From Pseudomonadota bacterium (lineage in GTDB: Bacteria; Pseudomonadota; Alphaproteobacteria; Rickettsiales; UBA6187), in NCBI GenBank assembly GCA_027620075.1, contig JAQCEY010000009.1, forward strand, positions 1 to 64,000: a stretch of 64,000 nucleotides of DNA. Direction: 5' to 3'. The notes under the pieces were generated by a model that had not been told where the DNA came from, did no database searches, and saw only the letters and a program-made list of their open reading frames with translations. Positions 1-9,213 of the stretch are shown here, one piece after another. Made by a program: the position numbers and the translations under genes. How positions within the stretch are numbered: the first letter of the stretch is position 1; each line of letters begins with the position of its first letter.

Positions 1-492
1 TTCCAAGATAAAATACTGAACTTCAATGAACTTCTGCGACCTACTGCGAACCTATACGGAAACCCAGCCCTACGAGATTCGAACTGGCGACTTCGAAAAT
101 TATTAAAGTGTAATTTGACCCCATATCAAATCTTCAGTACCTATAAAACAAAACAGCTAAAAGCCCCGTATTTACTTTAAAATAAGGGTTGTAAGTTATT
201 GTAGAGTATTCAACTAAACTAGACAGATTTCATGTTTGTGCATTAAGTATCCGTTTCGATTCCTGCATACGGAGATTGAAACAGAGAGACTAAAAACTAG
301 TATTTTTACAGAATTGATGTTTTTCTGGTTCGAATCCTGCTACGGGTATCACGAAGCAGTGCGAACCGGAGGTCTTTAAATAAAACGCTAGAAGTCAGTC
401 TGTTAGGCTATGTTATCTGGATAGCAGAGAGTTTTGGTAATTGCTGAAAAATACTGTAAAAATCGCTATATATAGGGTTTTTTAGATTGGCT
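1..492. other. Gene-free left edge
   Basis: No convincing gene is visible here. Two short stretches (about 62-92 read on the minus strand, and 330-357) contain TTCGAAT words that look like tRNA T-loops. Neither has a matching T-stem, acceptor or anticodon arm, so I do not call a tRNA. Beside a decayed recombinase these could be leftovers of an integration site, but that is inference. Confidence 0.4.
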
Positions 493-792
493 TCAGCACC
501 CCGGCCATTTAGAGCATTTAGCTTCATCAAGGAACAATTCATACGGTTTTTTCACGGTATACTGCGCCTTTCCGTCCTTCAAAGATAAGTTCTGGAACAC
601 TAGGTTTATAAGCTTGCGCTTTTGCTCAAGGTTAGAACTTCTAAATAATAAGCCGGCGTTCTGAATAAGGTCTAGTAAGAACGTGGTTACAACCCCGTCC
701 TGTGAGGGGAAAGTCGTATAGATTTGCAAAAAAGTCGCTTTACATTGATTTTGCACTAAAATATTTACGCACAAAATCAAAACTTTACTCAT
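493..792 (-). pseudogene. Remnant of a serine-type site-specific recombinase (C-terminal end)
   Basis: This 99-residue frame resembles only the far C-terminal tail of large serine recombinases of the resolvase/invertase family. The pattern is a run like EQKRKLINLVFQNL followed by DGKAQYTVKKPYELF and a Trp near the end. The catalytic resolvase domain with its nucleophilic serine and the zinc-ribbon domain are absent, and the first 30 or so residues do not look recombinase-like. It is therefore probably a relic of a mobile element or prophage that was lost. Family assignment is by remembered pattern only. It could instead be an unrelated small ORF. Confidence 0.5.
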
Positions 793-845
793 AATTTATT
801 TTATAATATCTTAATTTACCGGATGATTATAATGTAGGTGAATAA

Positions 846-1451
846 ATGATAACTCGTATATATATAACCTTAGCGATTTTTAGTACTGTTGTAATATGGG
901 AGGCTATTACTAACAGAATAATGGAGTATGACGGATTGGTAGAAAGTTTCGGTGACTGCATTCCTCATGATGCGGTTTTGGGTATAATAGACGAATCAGA
1001 AGGGCAGGTTCGAGTAGTTGTTTACTTCATTACATTTATATTTATATGTAATTTCTTTGTTTTTAACCATTGCTTTAAAGGAGTTATAAAAAGCATTGTT
1101 TATAACAAACCTAGTTTTTTAAGGTATTCGATAAATCTGCTTATTGTTCTAATAACATTAATAGTCGTTATCTCAACCAATTTAGTAGCTTCTGTATTTT
1201 TTAATAATAATTATTATTTAACAGCCCTTATTACCACAGCTATTACTGTTTTTTACTTAATATATAAAAACCGTATAACTTTTGAGAATATTATTCGTTC
1301 AAAACGCATTTTAATCGATATATTTATTATATCGATTTTTACTAGCTTTATTTTATTTCATATTACTTGGCTCGCAATTCTGCATGATATCAGCAAACAT
1401 ATATATCCGACAAAAGAGTTCGAGTTCATAGATTGCCCGACAACCGGTTAA
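846..1451 (+). CDS. Hypothetical polytopic membrane protein
   Basis: A 201-residue protein of unknown function. Hydrophobic segments lie at roughly residues 1-20, 57-80, 95-120, 125-142 and 153-178, suggesting four or five membrane helices. The only longer polar part is an acidic loop at about residues 25-55. The start ATG follows a GTAGGTG stretch that can act as a ribosome binding site, and a TATAAT box lies just upstream (828-833). No family motif is recognisable. It faces away from the recombinase remnant and runs towards recQ, so it appears to be a single-gene unit. Confidence 0.6.
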   Translation: MITRIYITLAIFSTVVIWEAITNRIMEYDGLVESFGDCIPHDAVLGIIDESEGQVRVVVYFITFIFICNFFVFNHCFKGVIKSIVYNKPSFLRYSINLLIVLITLIVVISTNLVASVFFNNNYYLTALITTAITVFYLIYKNRITFENIIRSKRILIDIFIISIFTSFILFHITWLAILHDISKHIYPTKEFEFIDCPTTG

Positions 1452-1516
1452 GATTAAATGACTTTCCATACCGGAGTCTATAAAGTTTTTTGGACAAATA
1501 ATGGCGGCATTCCTAA

Positions 1517-3334
1517 CTAAGTATAGATAGCAATATATTTTTCTATTACACTTATGAACTCGTTGCCGTAACGTTCTATTTTATTTTGCCCGACACCGCT
1601 TATCCGCCCCATAGCATCTGCATCGGTAGGTTTTTGTGTTGCTAATTCTATTAAAGTTTTGTCGTGGAAAATTACGTATGGCGGTACGTTTTGGGCTTTT
1701 GCCAATTCCATTCTTTTAGCTTTTAACGCCGCAAATAAATTTTGATCCGCATCACTATAAATTGCTATATTTGCTTTGGTTCTAATACGCTTCTCGCCTT
1801 TCACCCTGCCTGTATATTTACGTAAATTCAGCGTTTGTTTTTCCTTAAGAAACCTAATTCCTGCCGGAGTGATTTTTAAACCTCCGTGACCCGTAACATC
1901 AACCGTCAGCAGGTTTTGGGCGACTAACTGCCTAAAAATACTTTGCCATTCGTTCTTATTATATTCACCGCCGATGGCAAAAGTGCTGATTTTATCATGA
2001 CCGAAATTTATCATTCTGTCGTTGGTTTTACCGAGTAGAACATCTATCAGATACATAACGCCAAAGCGTTGCTCGGTGCGATATACGCAGGATATGGCTT
2101 TTTGAGCCGCAATTGTTCCGTCAAAAGTTTCAGGCGGAGAAAGACAGGTATCGCAATTATTGCATGGCTGACATGAATCGCTAAAATACTCCAGCAACAC
2201 CTGCCTGCGGCAACATGCCGCCTCGCATAAGCCAAGCAGGGCGTTTAATTTATGATGCTCAATGCGTTTTTGGCTATCGGGTGCATTGGAACTTTCAATA
2301 AAATTACGCAGCAATGCGGCATCACTCATACCGTATATCATCAGTGCATCAGACGGCAGCCCGTCACGACCGGCACGCCCTGTTTCCTGATAATATGCTT
2401 CAATATTTTTCGGTATGTTCATATGAATAACAAAACGCACATCAGGCTTATCTATTCCCATACCGAAGGCAATAGTGGCAACCATAATTATATTTTCCTC
2501 ACGCAGGAATTTATCCTGATTTTTAGCTCTGTCCGCCGCATTCATTCCGGCGTGATACGGAAATGCGTTGAACCCCTGTTCGCATAGCCAACTTGCAGTT
2601 TCTTCGGTCACTTTGCGTGACAGGCAATAAACTATACCGCTATTACCGTTATGATTTTCTTTTATGAAACTTAAAACCTGCTGTTTGGCACTTTTTTTCT
2701 CGATAATGCTATAGTTAATATTGGGGCGGTCGAAACCTGAAATAAAAGTTTTTCCATCGGTTAAATGCAGGCGTTCTACTATGTCTTTACGGGTAGGCGT
2801 GTCAGCCGTGGCGGTAAGGGCTATACGGGGAATATCAGGGAATAGTTCGGCAAGGCGTGATAATTGCGTATAATGCGGTCTGAAATCATGCCCCCACTGC
2901 GAAACGCAATGTGCCTCATCAATTGCAAAAAGGGCTATTTTTGATTCCGATAACAATGCAAGAAAATCATCCATAAGAAGACGTTCGGGAGCTACATAAA
3001 CCATATCCGTTGCACCTTCACGAATAAGGCTTTTTACCTGAGAAATCTCAGATGCAGACATGCCGGAATTAATTGCATCCGCCTTAATTCCCAACTGCTG
3101 CAACGCACTGACCTGATCGTGCATAAGTGCAATAAGGGGTGATACTATAATCCCGACCCCGTCACGGCATAATGCAGGAATCTGATAGCACAACGATTTC
3201 CCGCTCCCTGTAGGCATCAGAACAAAAGCATTTCTTCCCGATATAACATGCTCTATGATTTCTTCCTGTAAACCTCTGAATTCGGGATAGCCATAGGTTT
3301 CTTGTAAAATTTGAAGTGGCGATTTATCTTGCAT
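1517..3334 (-). CDS. recQ: ATP-dependent DNA helicase RecQ
   Basis: RecQ is a 3'-5' DNA helicase of recombinational repair and stalled-fork processing. The 605-residue length is normal for bacterial RecQ. Visible motifs are Walker A (PTGSGKSLCYQ, about residue 40), the DEAH box (IDEAHCVSQWGHDF), motif III (ALTATA), and motifs V/VI (FGMGIDKPDVR and YYQETGRAGRDG). A cysteine-rich zinc-binding segment follows at about residues 365-405. The C-terminal part (roughly 520-600) matches an HRDC domain, with DADAMGRISGVGQNK. It lies downstream of arsS on the same strand after a 75-bp gap, so it may share some transcription with the ars cluster, although the function is unrelated. Confidence 0.97.
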   Translation of the reverse strand: MQDKSPLQILQETYGYPEFRGLQEEIIEHVISGRNAFVLMPTGSGKSLCYQIPALCRDGVGIIVSPLIALMHDQVSALQQLGIKADAINSGMSASEISQVKSLIREGATDMVYVAPERLLMDDFLALLSESKIALFAIDEAHCVSQWGHDFRPHYTQLSRLAELFPDIPRIALTATADTPTRKDIVERLHLTDGKTFISGFDRPNINYSIIEKKSAKQQVLSFIKENHNGNSGIVYCLSRKVTEETASWLCEQGFNAFPYHAGMNAADRAKNQDKFLREENIIMVATIAFGMGIDKPDVRFVIHMNIPKNIEAYYQETGRAGRDGLPSDALMIYGMSDAALLRNFIESSNAPDSQKRIEHHKLNALLGLCEAACCRRQVLLEYFSDSCQPCNNCDTCLSPPETFDGTIAAQKAISCVYRTEQRFGVMYLIDVLLGKTNDRMINFGHDKISTFAIGGEYNKNEWQSIFRQLVAQNLLTVDVTGHGGLKITPAGIRFLKEKQTLNLRKYTGRVKGEKRIRTKANIAIYSDADQNLFAALKAKRMELAKAQNVPPYVIFHDKTLIELATQKPTDADAMGRISGVGQNKIERYGNEFISVIEKYIAIYT

Positions 3335-3409
3335 TTATCAGATTTATTTTTAAGTTTGAGGTAATTTACCGGAAATATCTGAAAAACCCATTTAAAAATA
3401 CAAATTTTC

Positions 3410-4363
3410 TTACAACAACGCACCTCCGCATGAACTACCCGAGCCTGCCGTACAGCCAAAACAATGTCCGGCAACGGCAATGCCCGGTTTAATATTACTA
3501 AAACGCTCAATATCCCATATATTAAGTGGCTGCCAATTAAGCGGAATTTCCAGCATTTGATTAAAGTCGCAGTCATAAATCTGCCCGTCCCAGCCGATAG
3601 AGACCAATTCGGTACACATCACGCCCTTTGCGGCTTGCGGATTAAAATTCTCAATCAAGAGCTGCATGTAATCCTTCATTTTACCGTCACGCTCCAGCAT
3701 ATGAGCATAACGCTTAATAGGCATATTGGTGATGGTGAATAAATTATTAAACACAATGCCAAATTCGTCTTTTAAATGTGCGTGATAATCTTCTTCCAGC
3801 TTATCTTGAGCCGGTGGCAAATGCTCGCCGACCGGGTTATAAACAAGGTTCAAAATAAGCCCCGACCCTTCTTTACCGTAACCAAGGCTATTCAATTTTT
3901 CTAAAGCGGAAATGCTTTTGCCAAATACGCCTTTGCCCCGTTGGCTATCTACATTATCTTCCTTGTAGCAAGGCAAGGAGGCTACCACTTGTATCTTATT
4001 TTCCGCCAGAAATTCCGGTGTATCTTCTTGCCCGTCTTCAAAGAACACTGTTAAATTGCAGCGGTCAATGACCTCTTTTCCCATTTTTCGTATCTCGGTC
4101 ACAAAATAACGGAAATGCGGGTTTAACTCCGGCGCACCGCCGGTAATGTCCACCGTATGGATTTGCGGTTCTTTATTAAGGAGTTCAAGCAGGCGTTCTA
4201 CCGTTTCTCGTTCCATATTCTCGGTGCGATTCGGGCCGGATTCTACATGGCAATGATGGCATGCCTGATTACATCGCTTGCCGATATTGACCTGTAAAAT
4301 TTTTATGGAATTGCGCTTTAGCTCAATATCATGCTCACGCAGCACATTTTCAAAACTCTTCAT
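3410..4363 (-). CDS. arsS: Arsenosugar-biosynthesis radical SAM protein ArsS
   Basis: A 317-residue radical SAM enzyme. The CxxxCxxC cluster motif that binds the catalytic 4Fe-4S is seen at residues 31-38 (CNQACHHC). The C-terminal tail CFGCTAGSGSSCGGALL is the cysteine-rich ending typical of the ArsS family, in which some members carry selenocysteine. ArsS is associated with making dimethylarsinoylribosides from methylated arsenic and SAM. The arsenic methylase ArsM, its usual partner, is not in this window. The start ATG directly follows the stop of the flavoprotein gene, so the two are likely co-transcribed and coupled. Family assignment is strong; the in vivo product here is inferred. Confidence 0.9.
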   Translation of the reverse strand: MKSFENVLREHDIELKRNSIKILQVNIGKRCNQACHHCHVESGPNRTENMERETVERLLELLNKEPQIHTVDITGGAPELNPHFRYFVTEIRKMGKEVIDRCNLTVFFEDGQEDTPEFLAENKIQVVASLPCYKEDNVDSQRGKGVFGKSISALEKLNSLGYGKEGSGLILNLVYNPVGEHLPPAQDKLEEDYHAHLKDEFGIVFNNLFTITNMPIKRYAHMLERDGKMKDYMQLLIENFNPQAAKGVMCTELVSIGWDGQIYDCDFNQMLEIPLNWQPLNIWDIERFSNIKPGIAVAGHCFGCTAGSGSSCGGALL

Positions 4364-5814
4364 TTACCTTCTCCACTCGTGGAATTTTTCTAATATTTTC
4401 ATGGCAAATGCCGGTACATGTGCTTTTTTCCATTCACCTGCCGCATATTTGTTAGCCTCTGCCAGCGTCGGGTAGATATGGATTGTGCCAAGAATCTTAT
4501 TTAGTCCGATACCATGCTTCATTGCCAGAATATATTCGGCAATCAAATCTCCTGCATGAGTACCGACAATGGTAACGCCAAGGATTTTGTCCTTATCAGG
4601 TGCGGTCAGCACTTTGACAAACCCGTGTGCCTCAGAATCGGCAATAGCACGGTCTAAATCATCAATGCCGTAAGTAGTAACTTCATAAGGAATATTTGCC
4701 GCCTTGGCATCTTTTTCATTAAGTCCCACACGTGCTACTTCCGGATCGGTAAAGGTTGCCCATGGAATAACAGAATAATCAGCTTTGAACTTCTTGAAAG
4801 GTGAGAATAATGCGTTGATTGATGCATACCATGCCTGATGTGCTGCCGTATGGGTAAATTGGTAAGGACCCGTGACATCACCGCAGACATAAATGCTTGG
4901 AATGTTGGTTTGCAAGAAAGGGTCGGCATCTATCGTTTTATTGTCACGCAACTCTACACCAAGCTCTTCCAGACCAAAACCCTCGGTATTGGCAGTCCGT
5001 CCAAGTGCCACAATCACCTTATCGAATGCAATTTCTACATCTTTGCCGCCATGCTCACACACTAAAGTTCCCTCTCCTTTTTGGAGAGGCTTAGGGTGAG
5101 GGATAAATTCCTTAGCCTTGTGGTTTACCAGAACCTTAATTCCTTCTTTGGTGAATTTTTCTGTTACCGTTTTGATAACTTCCTCATCTTCACGGGTAAG
5201 AATTTGTGAAGCCATTTCTACTAATGTCACTTCAGCCCCAAGCCTTGAAAAAGCCTGTGCCATTTCCGAACCGATTGCCCCCCGCCAAGCACTAACAGTT
5301 TTTTAGGAAGCTCTTTTAATTCCCATACATTATCGCTGGTGAGGTAATCAATTTTATCAAGTCCGAGAATCGGCGGAACCATCGGTCTTGCACCTGTTGC
5401 TACGATAATGGAACGTGCCGTTAATGCTTTGCCATTGACCAGAACACTATGCGGTGAGGTAATTTTTGCTACACCTTCAATGCAATCAACGCCAAGTTTG
5501 CTATAACGCTCCCGTGAATCATGCGGCTCAATCGCTTTTACAACATTTTGTACACGCTGCATTACATCTTTAAAATCAAACTCAACAGTGGTTTGCTTAA
5601 ATCCGAATTCTTCGGCACGCTTTGCGTATGAAAGCATTTTTGCAGAGCGTAGCAACGCCTTGCTCGGCACACAGCCGGTATTGAGGCAATCACCACCCAT
5701 TTTATGTTTTTCAATGAGGGTAACTTTGGCTTTCACCGCCGCTGCGATGTAGCTTGATACCAGTCCGGCAGAACCGCCGCCAATGACGATAATGTTGTAA
5801 TCATATTTACTCAT
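4364..5814 (-). pseudogene. Mercuric-reductase-like FAD/NAD(P) disulfide oxidoreductase, split by a frameshift
   Basis: The gene belongs to the pyridine nucleotide-disulfide oxidoreductase family (mercuric reductase/dihydrolipoamide dehydrogenase type). The N-terminal frame has the FAD fold GGGSAG and the redox motif GGDCLNTGCVPSK. It runs into the NAD-binding GGG motif and then shifts frame. The second frame (from about 5263 to 4364) carries the rest of the NAD domain, the second FAD motif (YVCGDVTG) and the dimerisation domain. Restoring one G in a six-base G run (plus strand C5278-5283) would give GGGAIGSEMAQ and a protein of about 483 residues, a normal length. The start is the ATG at 5814, preceded by AAGGAG and overlapping the TVP38 stop by 8 bp. 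A palindrome relic adds about a dozen residues at 5064-5105. A sequencing or assembly error remains possible. Confidence 0.8.
5066..5105. repeat. Palindromic-element relic inside the flavoprotein gene
   Basis: A stem CCTCTCC-TTTTT-GGAGAGG (5071-5089) followed by GGTGAGGG is embedded in the coding sequence and translates as IPHPKPLQKGEG, where the family normally has a short, unrelated turn. The arrangement (stem, then GTGAGGG) resembles one arm of the larger elements in ileS and at 14053-14259. It keeps the reading frame locally; the frameshift of the gene is elsewhere, near 5280. Confidence 0.55.
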
Positions 5815-6499
5815 GGATTTTCTCCTTGCGAATAAATTTAAGTCCCCTTTTGGCAATCAGCGGAAACAGCCCCAACAATGCAAAAGCAATTAATAATGAG
5901 GGGGACGCAATATCGGAAAAAGACTCTATCTGTGCTAATTGCGTGCCTGCATACACATATACCGCCGTGCCGAGAAGCATACCAAGCTGGCTAACCCAAT
6001 AGAATGTCCAAGTTTTAATCGGCATAAGTGCCATAACAACATTAATCATGAAGAACGGAAATGCCGGAACCAGACGAAGAGCAAACAAGTAAAATGCACC
6101 TTCACGCTCAAATCCTGCGTTAATTTTAGATAGCTGCTTGCTATAGTTTTTCTGTACATAATCCCTTGCCAGAAACCTTGCCATAAGGAAGGCAAGCGTT
6201 GCACCGATTGTGCTAGCGAAGGAAACTATAACAAGCCCGACAGGAAGCCCGAATAACGCACCGCCCAGCAAGGTAAGTGCAGCGGCAGCAGGTAACGATA
6301 ATGCCGTTACCAGAACATAAACAAGCCCGAAAACAGACAACACCAAAAATGTATTCTGCTCGTAATATTCCTGCAAGGTATGCTGTTGCTCTTTGACATA
6401 ATCTAACGTAGCATACCGCCCTAAATCCAATGCAAAAAATGCTGATATTATTAGTACTAGCAGGATAAGCAGTCCGATTTTTATTATTTTTTTATTCAT
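5807..6499 (-). CDS. TVP38/TMEM64 (DedA/SNARE-associated) family membrane protein
   Basis: A 230-residue inner-membrane protein of the TVP38/TMEM64 family, a relative of DedA. The N-terminal signal anchor (about residues 7-26) is followed by the characteristic hydrophobic re-entrant region with LSLPAAAALTLLGGALFG and a later ALRLVPAFPFFMINV segment, then two more helices and a basic C-terminus. Members often sit beside mercuric-reductase-like flavoproteins and ArsS, as here, but their substrate is not established. The stop overlaps the flavoprotein start by 8 bp, implying translational coupling. A 139-bp gap separates it from acr3 upstream. Confidence 0.88.
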   Translation of the reverse strand: MNKKIIKIGLLILLVLIISAFFALDLGRYATLDYVKEQQHTLQEYYEQNTFLVLSVFGLVYVLVTALSLPAAAALTLLGGALFGLPVGLVIVSFASTIGATLAFLMARFLARDYVQKNYSKQLSKINAGFEREGAFYLFALRLVPAFPFFMINVVMALMPIKTWTFYWVSQLGMLLGTAVYVYAGTQLAQIESFSDIASPSLLIAFALLGLFPLIAKRGLKFIRKEKIHE

Positions 6500-6638
6500 A
6501 ATGTCCCTGCCATAAAATAAATGATTTCTGCAAATTTACTATAAATCCGATAGCGGTAAATTAACGACCGACTCAAACAGCATGGAAAATACCGTATCTT
6601 TATTTATAGTGCGGTCAATTGAAATGGCAAGAAAGGCT

Positions 6639-7676
6639 TTAAGGAAAAGCTGTGCGGGTTCTATTGGCAAAAGCCACTAGCGACAGCATCACAGGCACTT
6701 CTACCAGCACACCGACTACAGTAGCCAGTGCCGCCCCCGAATGCAGACCGAACAGGCTTATAGCAACGGCAACGGCTAATTCAAAAAAGTTGGACGTGCC
6801 GATAAGTGCCGCAGGTGCAGCGGTGGTAAACGGCACACGCCACAGATATGCCCAGCCATAGGCGATAACGAAAATACCATAGCCCTGAATCAGCAGCGGC
6901 ACGGCTATAAGTGCTATAACCATAGGTTTATCTATTATGGTTTGTGCCTGAAAGCCGAATAATAACACTACCGTAGCCAATAAACCCATAACGGAAAATG
7001 GTTTTACCTTCTCGGTAAATCGGGATATGCCTTCGTTTGTATGGTTTTTATCGAGCTTCTTACGGGTGATATATCCTGCAACAAGCGGTATCACAACATA
7101 AAGAATAACAGAAAGGAGCAAGGTTTCCCAAGGTACTACGATATCGGTAACACCAAGCAGGAGGGCTGCTAGCGGTGCAAAGGCAAAAATCATGATGATA
7201 TCGTTGATGGAAACCTGTACCAGTGTATAATTGGCATCGCCTCTTACCATCTGACTCCAGACAAACACCATTGCGGTGCAGGGTGCAACGCCAAGCAAAA
7301 TCATACCTGCGATATATTCTTTTGCAGTTTCAGGAGCGACCAGTCCGGCAAATATATGCTCGAAGAATAATATGCCCAGTGCCGCCATGGTGAAGGGTTT
7401 TATCAGCCAGTTGATAACAAGTGTTATGCATAAACCTTTGGGTTTTCGTCCTACGTCACGGATAGAGGCAAAATCGACATTGACCATCATAGGATAAATC
7501 ATCACCCAGATGAAAACTGCCACTACAAGGTTTACCTTGGCGTATTCAAGACCGGCTATGGTCTGAAAAATAGACGGTGCGGCAACACCCAAGCCCACAC
7601 CTGCGGCAATGCACAGTGCAACCCAAAGGGACAGATAGCGTTCAAAGAAACCTAGGGGTGAGGTTTGGTTAGTCAT
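6639..7676 (-). CDS. acr3: Arsenite efflux permease ACR3
   Basis: ACR3 exports arsenite from the cytoplasm using the proton motive force (BART superfamily, about ten membrane helices). The 345-residue length is typical. Visible family features are [18 protein letters not shown] after the second helix, the conserved cysteine in [14 protein letters not shown], and the late glutamate in [15 protein letters not shown]. Its ATG lies within the last codons of the arsC-like gene (8-bp overlap) and has no ribosome binding site of its own, so it is probably translated by coupling. It is the efflux step for arsenite made by the arsenate reductase encoded just upstream. Confidence 0.96.
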   Translation of the reverse strand: MTNQTSPLGFFERYLSLWVALCIAAGVGLGVAAPSIFQTIAGLEYAKVNLVVAVFIWVMIYPMMVNVDFASIRDVGRKPKGLCITLVINWLIKPFTMAALGILFFEHIFAGLVAPETAKEYIAGMILLGVAPCTAMVFVWSQMVRGDANYTLVQVSINDIIMIFAFAPLAALLLGVTDIVVPWETLLLSVILYVVIPLVAGYITRKKLDKNHTNEGISRFTEKVKPFSVMGLLATVVLLFGFQAQTIIDKPMVIALIAVPLLIQGYGIFVIAYGWAYLWRVPFTTAAPAALIGTSNFFELAVAVAISLFGLHSGAALATVVGVLVEVPVMLSLVAFANRTRTAFP

Positions 7677-8820
7677 TAAATTGCATTCCTGTCTTCTTTA
7701 AATCTTCAAACATTTTATTTGATATTTCTTCCAATGCTTCAACGTGCTTCAATTTAAAATGCTCATTTGTTTTAACGGCAATATCCAGCAAAGAGACAAA
7801 GGCTATTACCAAGGCTGGAACTCTATAAACATGCTCGGATTCATAATACGAAATATCTTCTACACTTTCGATTATGGCATGCCTTAGAGATTGCGACCCC
7901 CAATGTGCCCAGTCTGAGAAATACTGATAATTTGAATAGAAACCTTCCAAAGAAACATTGCCTTGTATAATATCTCGAAGACTTTTGCCTTTTCGGAAAT
8001 TATCGTGGTGTTTATTACCGTTCTTAGTCAGAAAGGTATGTGCGTTTTGTTCGTAGTTTTCATTCACTTCTGTTTTATCTTTTTCTGAAACGAATGAGCC
8101 GCTACTGTTTTGTTGCTCTAGTAGTTTGAAGTCATAGACAGCCGAATAATCAAACCAGTTTCTAACCCGCTCAGATGACTTCTCTAATGCCCATGAAAGA
8201 TTTATGACGCCTTCAATCATGGTTCTAGAAACTAACCCTGCATCCATAGACGGATCTAGTTTTATTACTGACATAGCATGATCGAGTTGCTTAAAAATGA
8301 AATAGGTTATCATCCGCCCGGCAAGGTCATCTTTTGGGAAAGATGTATGCTTTTGTAGCATGAGTTTTGTTGCTTCAATCAAATTAGATAAATGCTTTTT
8401 TGCTATCTCTGCTCGCACCATATTCTCAACCCTCTCTTTCAACATCTCAAACGCCTCATCAAACGCAGCATCAACTTCCTCATCCGTACCCGTTGCCTTA
8501 GCAGGGTCAGGTGTACTCCAATGCAGTTTTTCATGTTTGCCGAGGAATACGGGGCAGCTCTCAGCGGCTGCCGCATCGCATACGGTAATGACTAAATCGA
8601 AATGCTCGTTTGCGAACTCGTCCCATGATTTGCTGCGTGGCTCAATGATATCAATGCCGTGCCTTTGCAGGGTTTCGATGGATTTGGGGTGTACATATCC
8701 GACCGGATTACTTCCTGCACTGACTGCTTTATAACGCCCCTCACCAATTTTATTGATAAGCCCCTCTGCCATGATAGAACGGCAGCTATTTCCGGTGCAA
8801 AGTACAAGGACTCGTTTCAT
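7669..8820 (-). CDS. arsC: Arsenate reductase (ArsC, thioredoxin type) fused to a DUF5677-like domain
   Basis: Residues 1 to about 140 are a low-molecular-weight-phosphatase-fold arsenate reductase. The P-loop CTGNSCR (CX5R, Cys8-Arg14) and the resolving pair Cys81/Cys89 ([11 protein letters not shown]) match the three-cysteine relay of thioredoxin-coupled ArsC, and the general-acid loop TPDPA is present. The following 240 residues do not belong to ArsC. They resemble the DUF5677 family, a mostly helical domain of unknown function ([26 protein letters not shown]). No stop or start signal separates the two parts. The start is the ATG overlapping the arsR stop (TGATG); an upstream GTG at 8850 would lie deep in arsR. 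The protein reduces arsenate for export by ACR3. Confidence 0.85.
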   Translation of the reverse strand: MKRVLVLCTGNSCRSIMAEGLINKIGEGRYKAVSAGSNPVGYVHPKSIETLQRHGIDIIEPRSKSWDEFANEHFDLVITVCDAAAAESCPVFLGKHEKLHWSTPDPAKATGTDEEVDAAFDEAFEMLKERVENMVRAEIAKKHLSNLIEATKLMLQKHTSFPKDDLAGRMITYFIFKQLDHAMSVIKLDPSMDAGLVSRTMIEGVINLSWALEKSSERVRNWFDYSAVYDFKLLEQQNSSGSFVSEKDKTEVNENYEQNAHTFLTKNGNKHHDNFRKGKSLRDIIQGNVSLEGFYSNYQYFSDWAHWGSQSLRHAIIESVEDISYYESEHVYRVPALVIAFVSLLDIAVKTNEHFKLKHVEALEEISNKMFEDLKKTGMQFND

Positions 8821-9152
8821 CAGCAACACTCGCTTTTTGTTGTTTTGCACGAAGACGGCTCGCCCTCTTCTTTTATGCAGCAGTTTTCTTTTAAGTAACT
8901 AATCAGTTCTTCAATAGCCGAACAATTCGCAGAGTAAATCATAGAACGTCCCTGCTTGCGTGAAGATATAAGCCCCGATTCCGTCAGATGAGATAAATGA
9001 AAGGATAGCGTATTATGAGGAATACCCAAACGGTCACTTATGGTTCCGGCAGCCGTACCGGTTGCCTCATACTCTACCAGTATTTTGAAGACTTTAAGCC
9101 TTGTATCTTGCGAAAGTGCAAGAAAAGATGATAGTGCATTATCAATTTTCAT
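8820..9152 (-). CDS. arsR: ArsR-family arsenic-responsive repressor
   Basis: A 110-residue winged-helix repressor, the first gene of the arsenic operon. The ArsR fold is clear: FLALSQDTRLKVFKILVE, then the recognition region GIPHNTLSFHLSHLTESGLI and the wing SSRKQGRSMIYSA. Likely arsenite ligands are the C-terminal cysteines (ENCC, SSCK and the terminal ECC), since the classical CxC in the recognition helix is missing. As(III) sites in ArsR proteins are known to have evolved in several different places. Its start codon sits immediately after a good sigma-70 promoter, so the mRNA is probably leaderless and the operator probably overlaps the promoter. Confidence 0.93.
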   Translation of the reverse strand: MKIDNALSSFLALSQDTRLKVFKILVEYEATGTAAGTISDRLGIPHNTLSFHLSHLTESGLISSRKQGRSMIYSANCSAIEELISYLKENCCIKEEGEPSSCKTTKSECC

Positions 9153-9158
9153 AGGTCG

Positions 9159-9186
9159 ATAATAGTGGACATAAAAAGCTAGTCAA
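9159..9186 (-). promoter_or_regulatory. arsR promoter (sigma-70 type, probably leaderless)
   Basis: On the minus strand TTGACT (9186-9181) and TATTAT (9164-9159) are separated by 16 bp. The arsR ATG begins only 6 bp beyond the -10 box, so the expected transcription start coincides with the start codon. Confidence 0.6.
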
Positions 9187-9213
9187 GAGTTATCGACATA
9201 TAAAAAGTGAGAA

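Noticed and set aside
60-95. T-loop-like TTCGAAT word, possible tRNA
   Set aside because: No five-pair T-stem, acceptor stem, D-arm or anticodon arm can be formed around it on either strand.
328-358. Second T-loop-like word GGTTCGAATCC
   Set aside because: The flanks do not pair as a T-stem and no upstream cloverleaf arms are seen; at most a tRNA or tmRNA fragment.
2252-2587. 111-codon open frame opposite recQ
   Set aside because: Lies wholly inside the antisense of a certain gene and shows no protein-like pattern.
5264-5290. Programmed ribosomal frameshift in the flavoprotein gene
   Set aside because: The family is not known for it and no stimulatory hairpin or Shine-Dalgarno-like element was evident; a plain deletion or sequence error is simpler.
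6500-6638. Open stretch between acr3 and the TVP38 gene (reads AFLAISIDRTINKDTVFSML)
   Set aside because: Only about 30 codons, no start codon or ribosome binding site and no recognised family; could be a gene remnant but cannot be supported.
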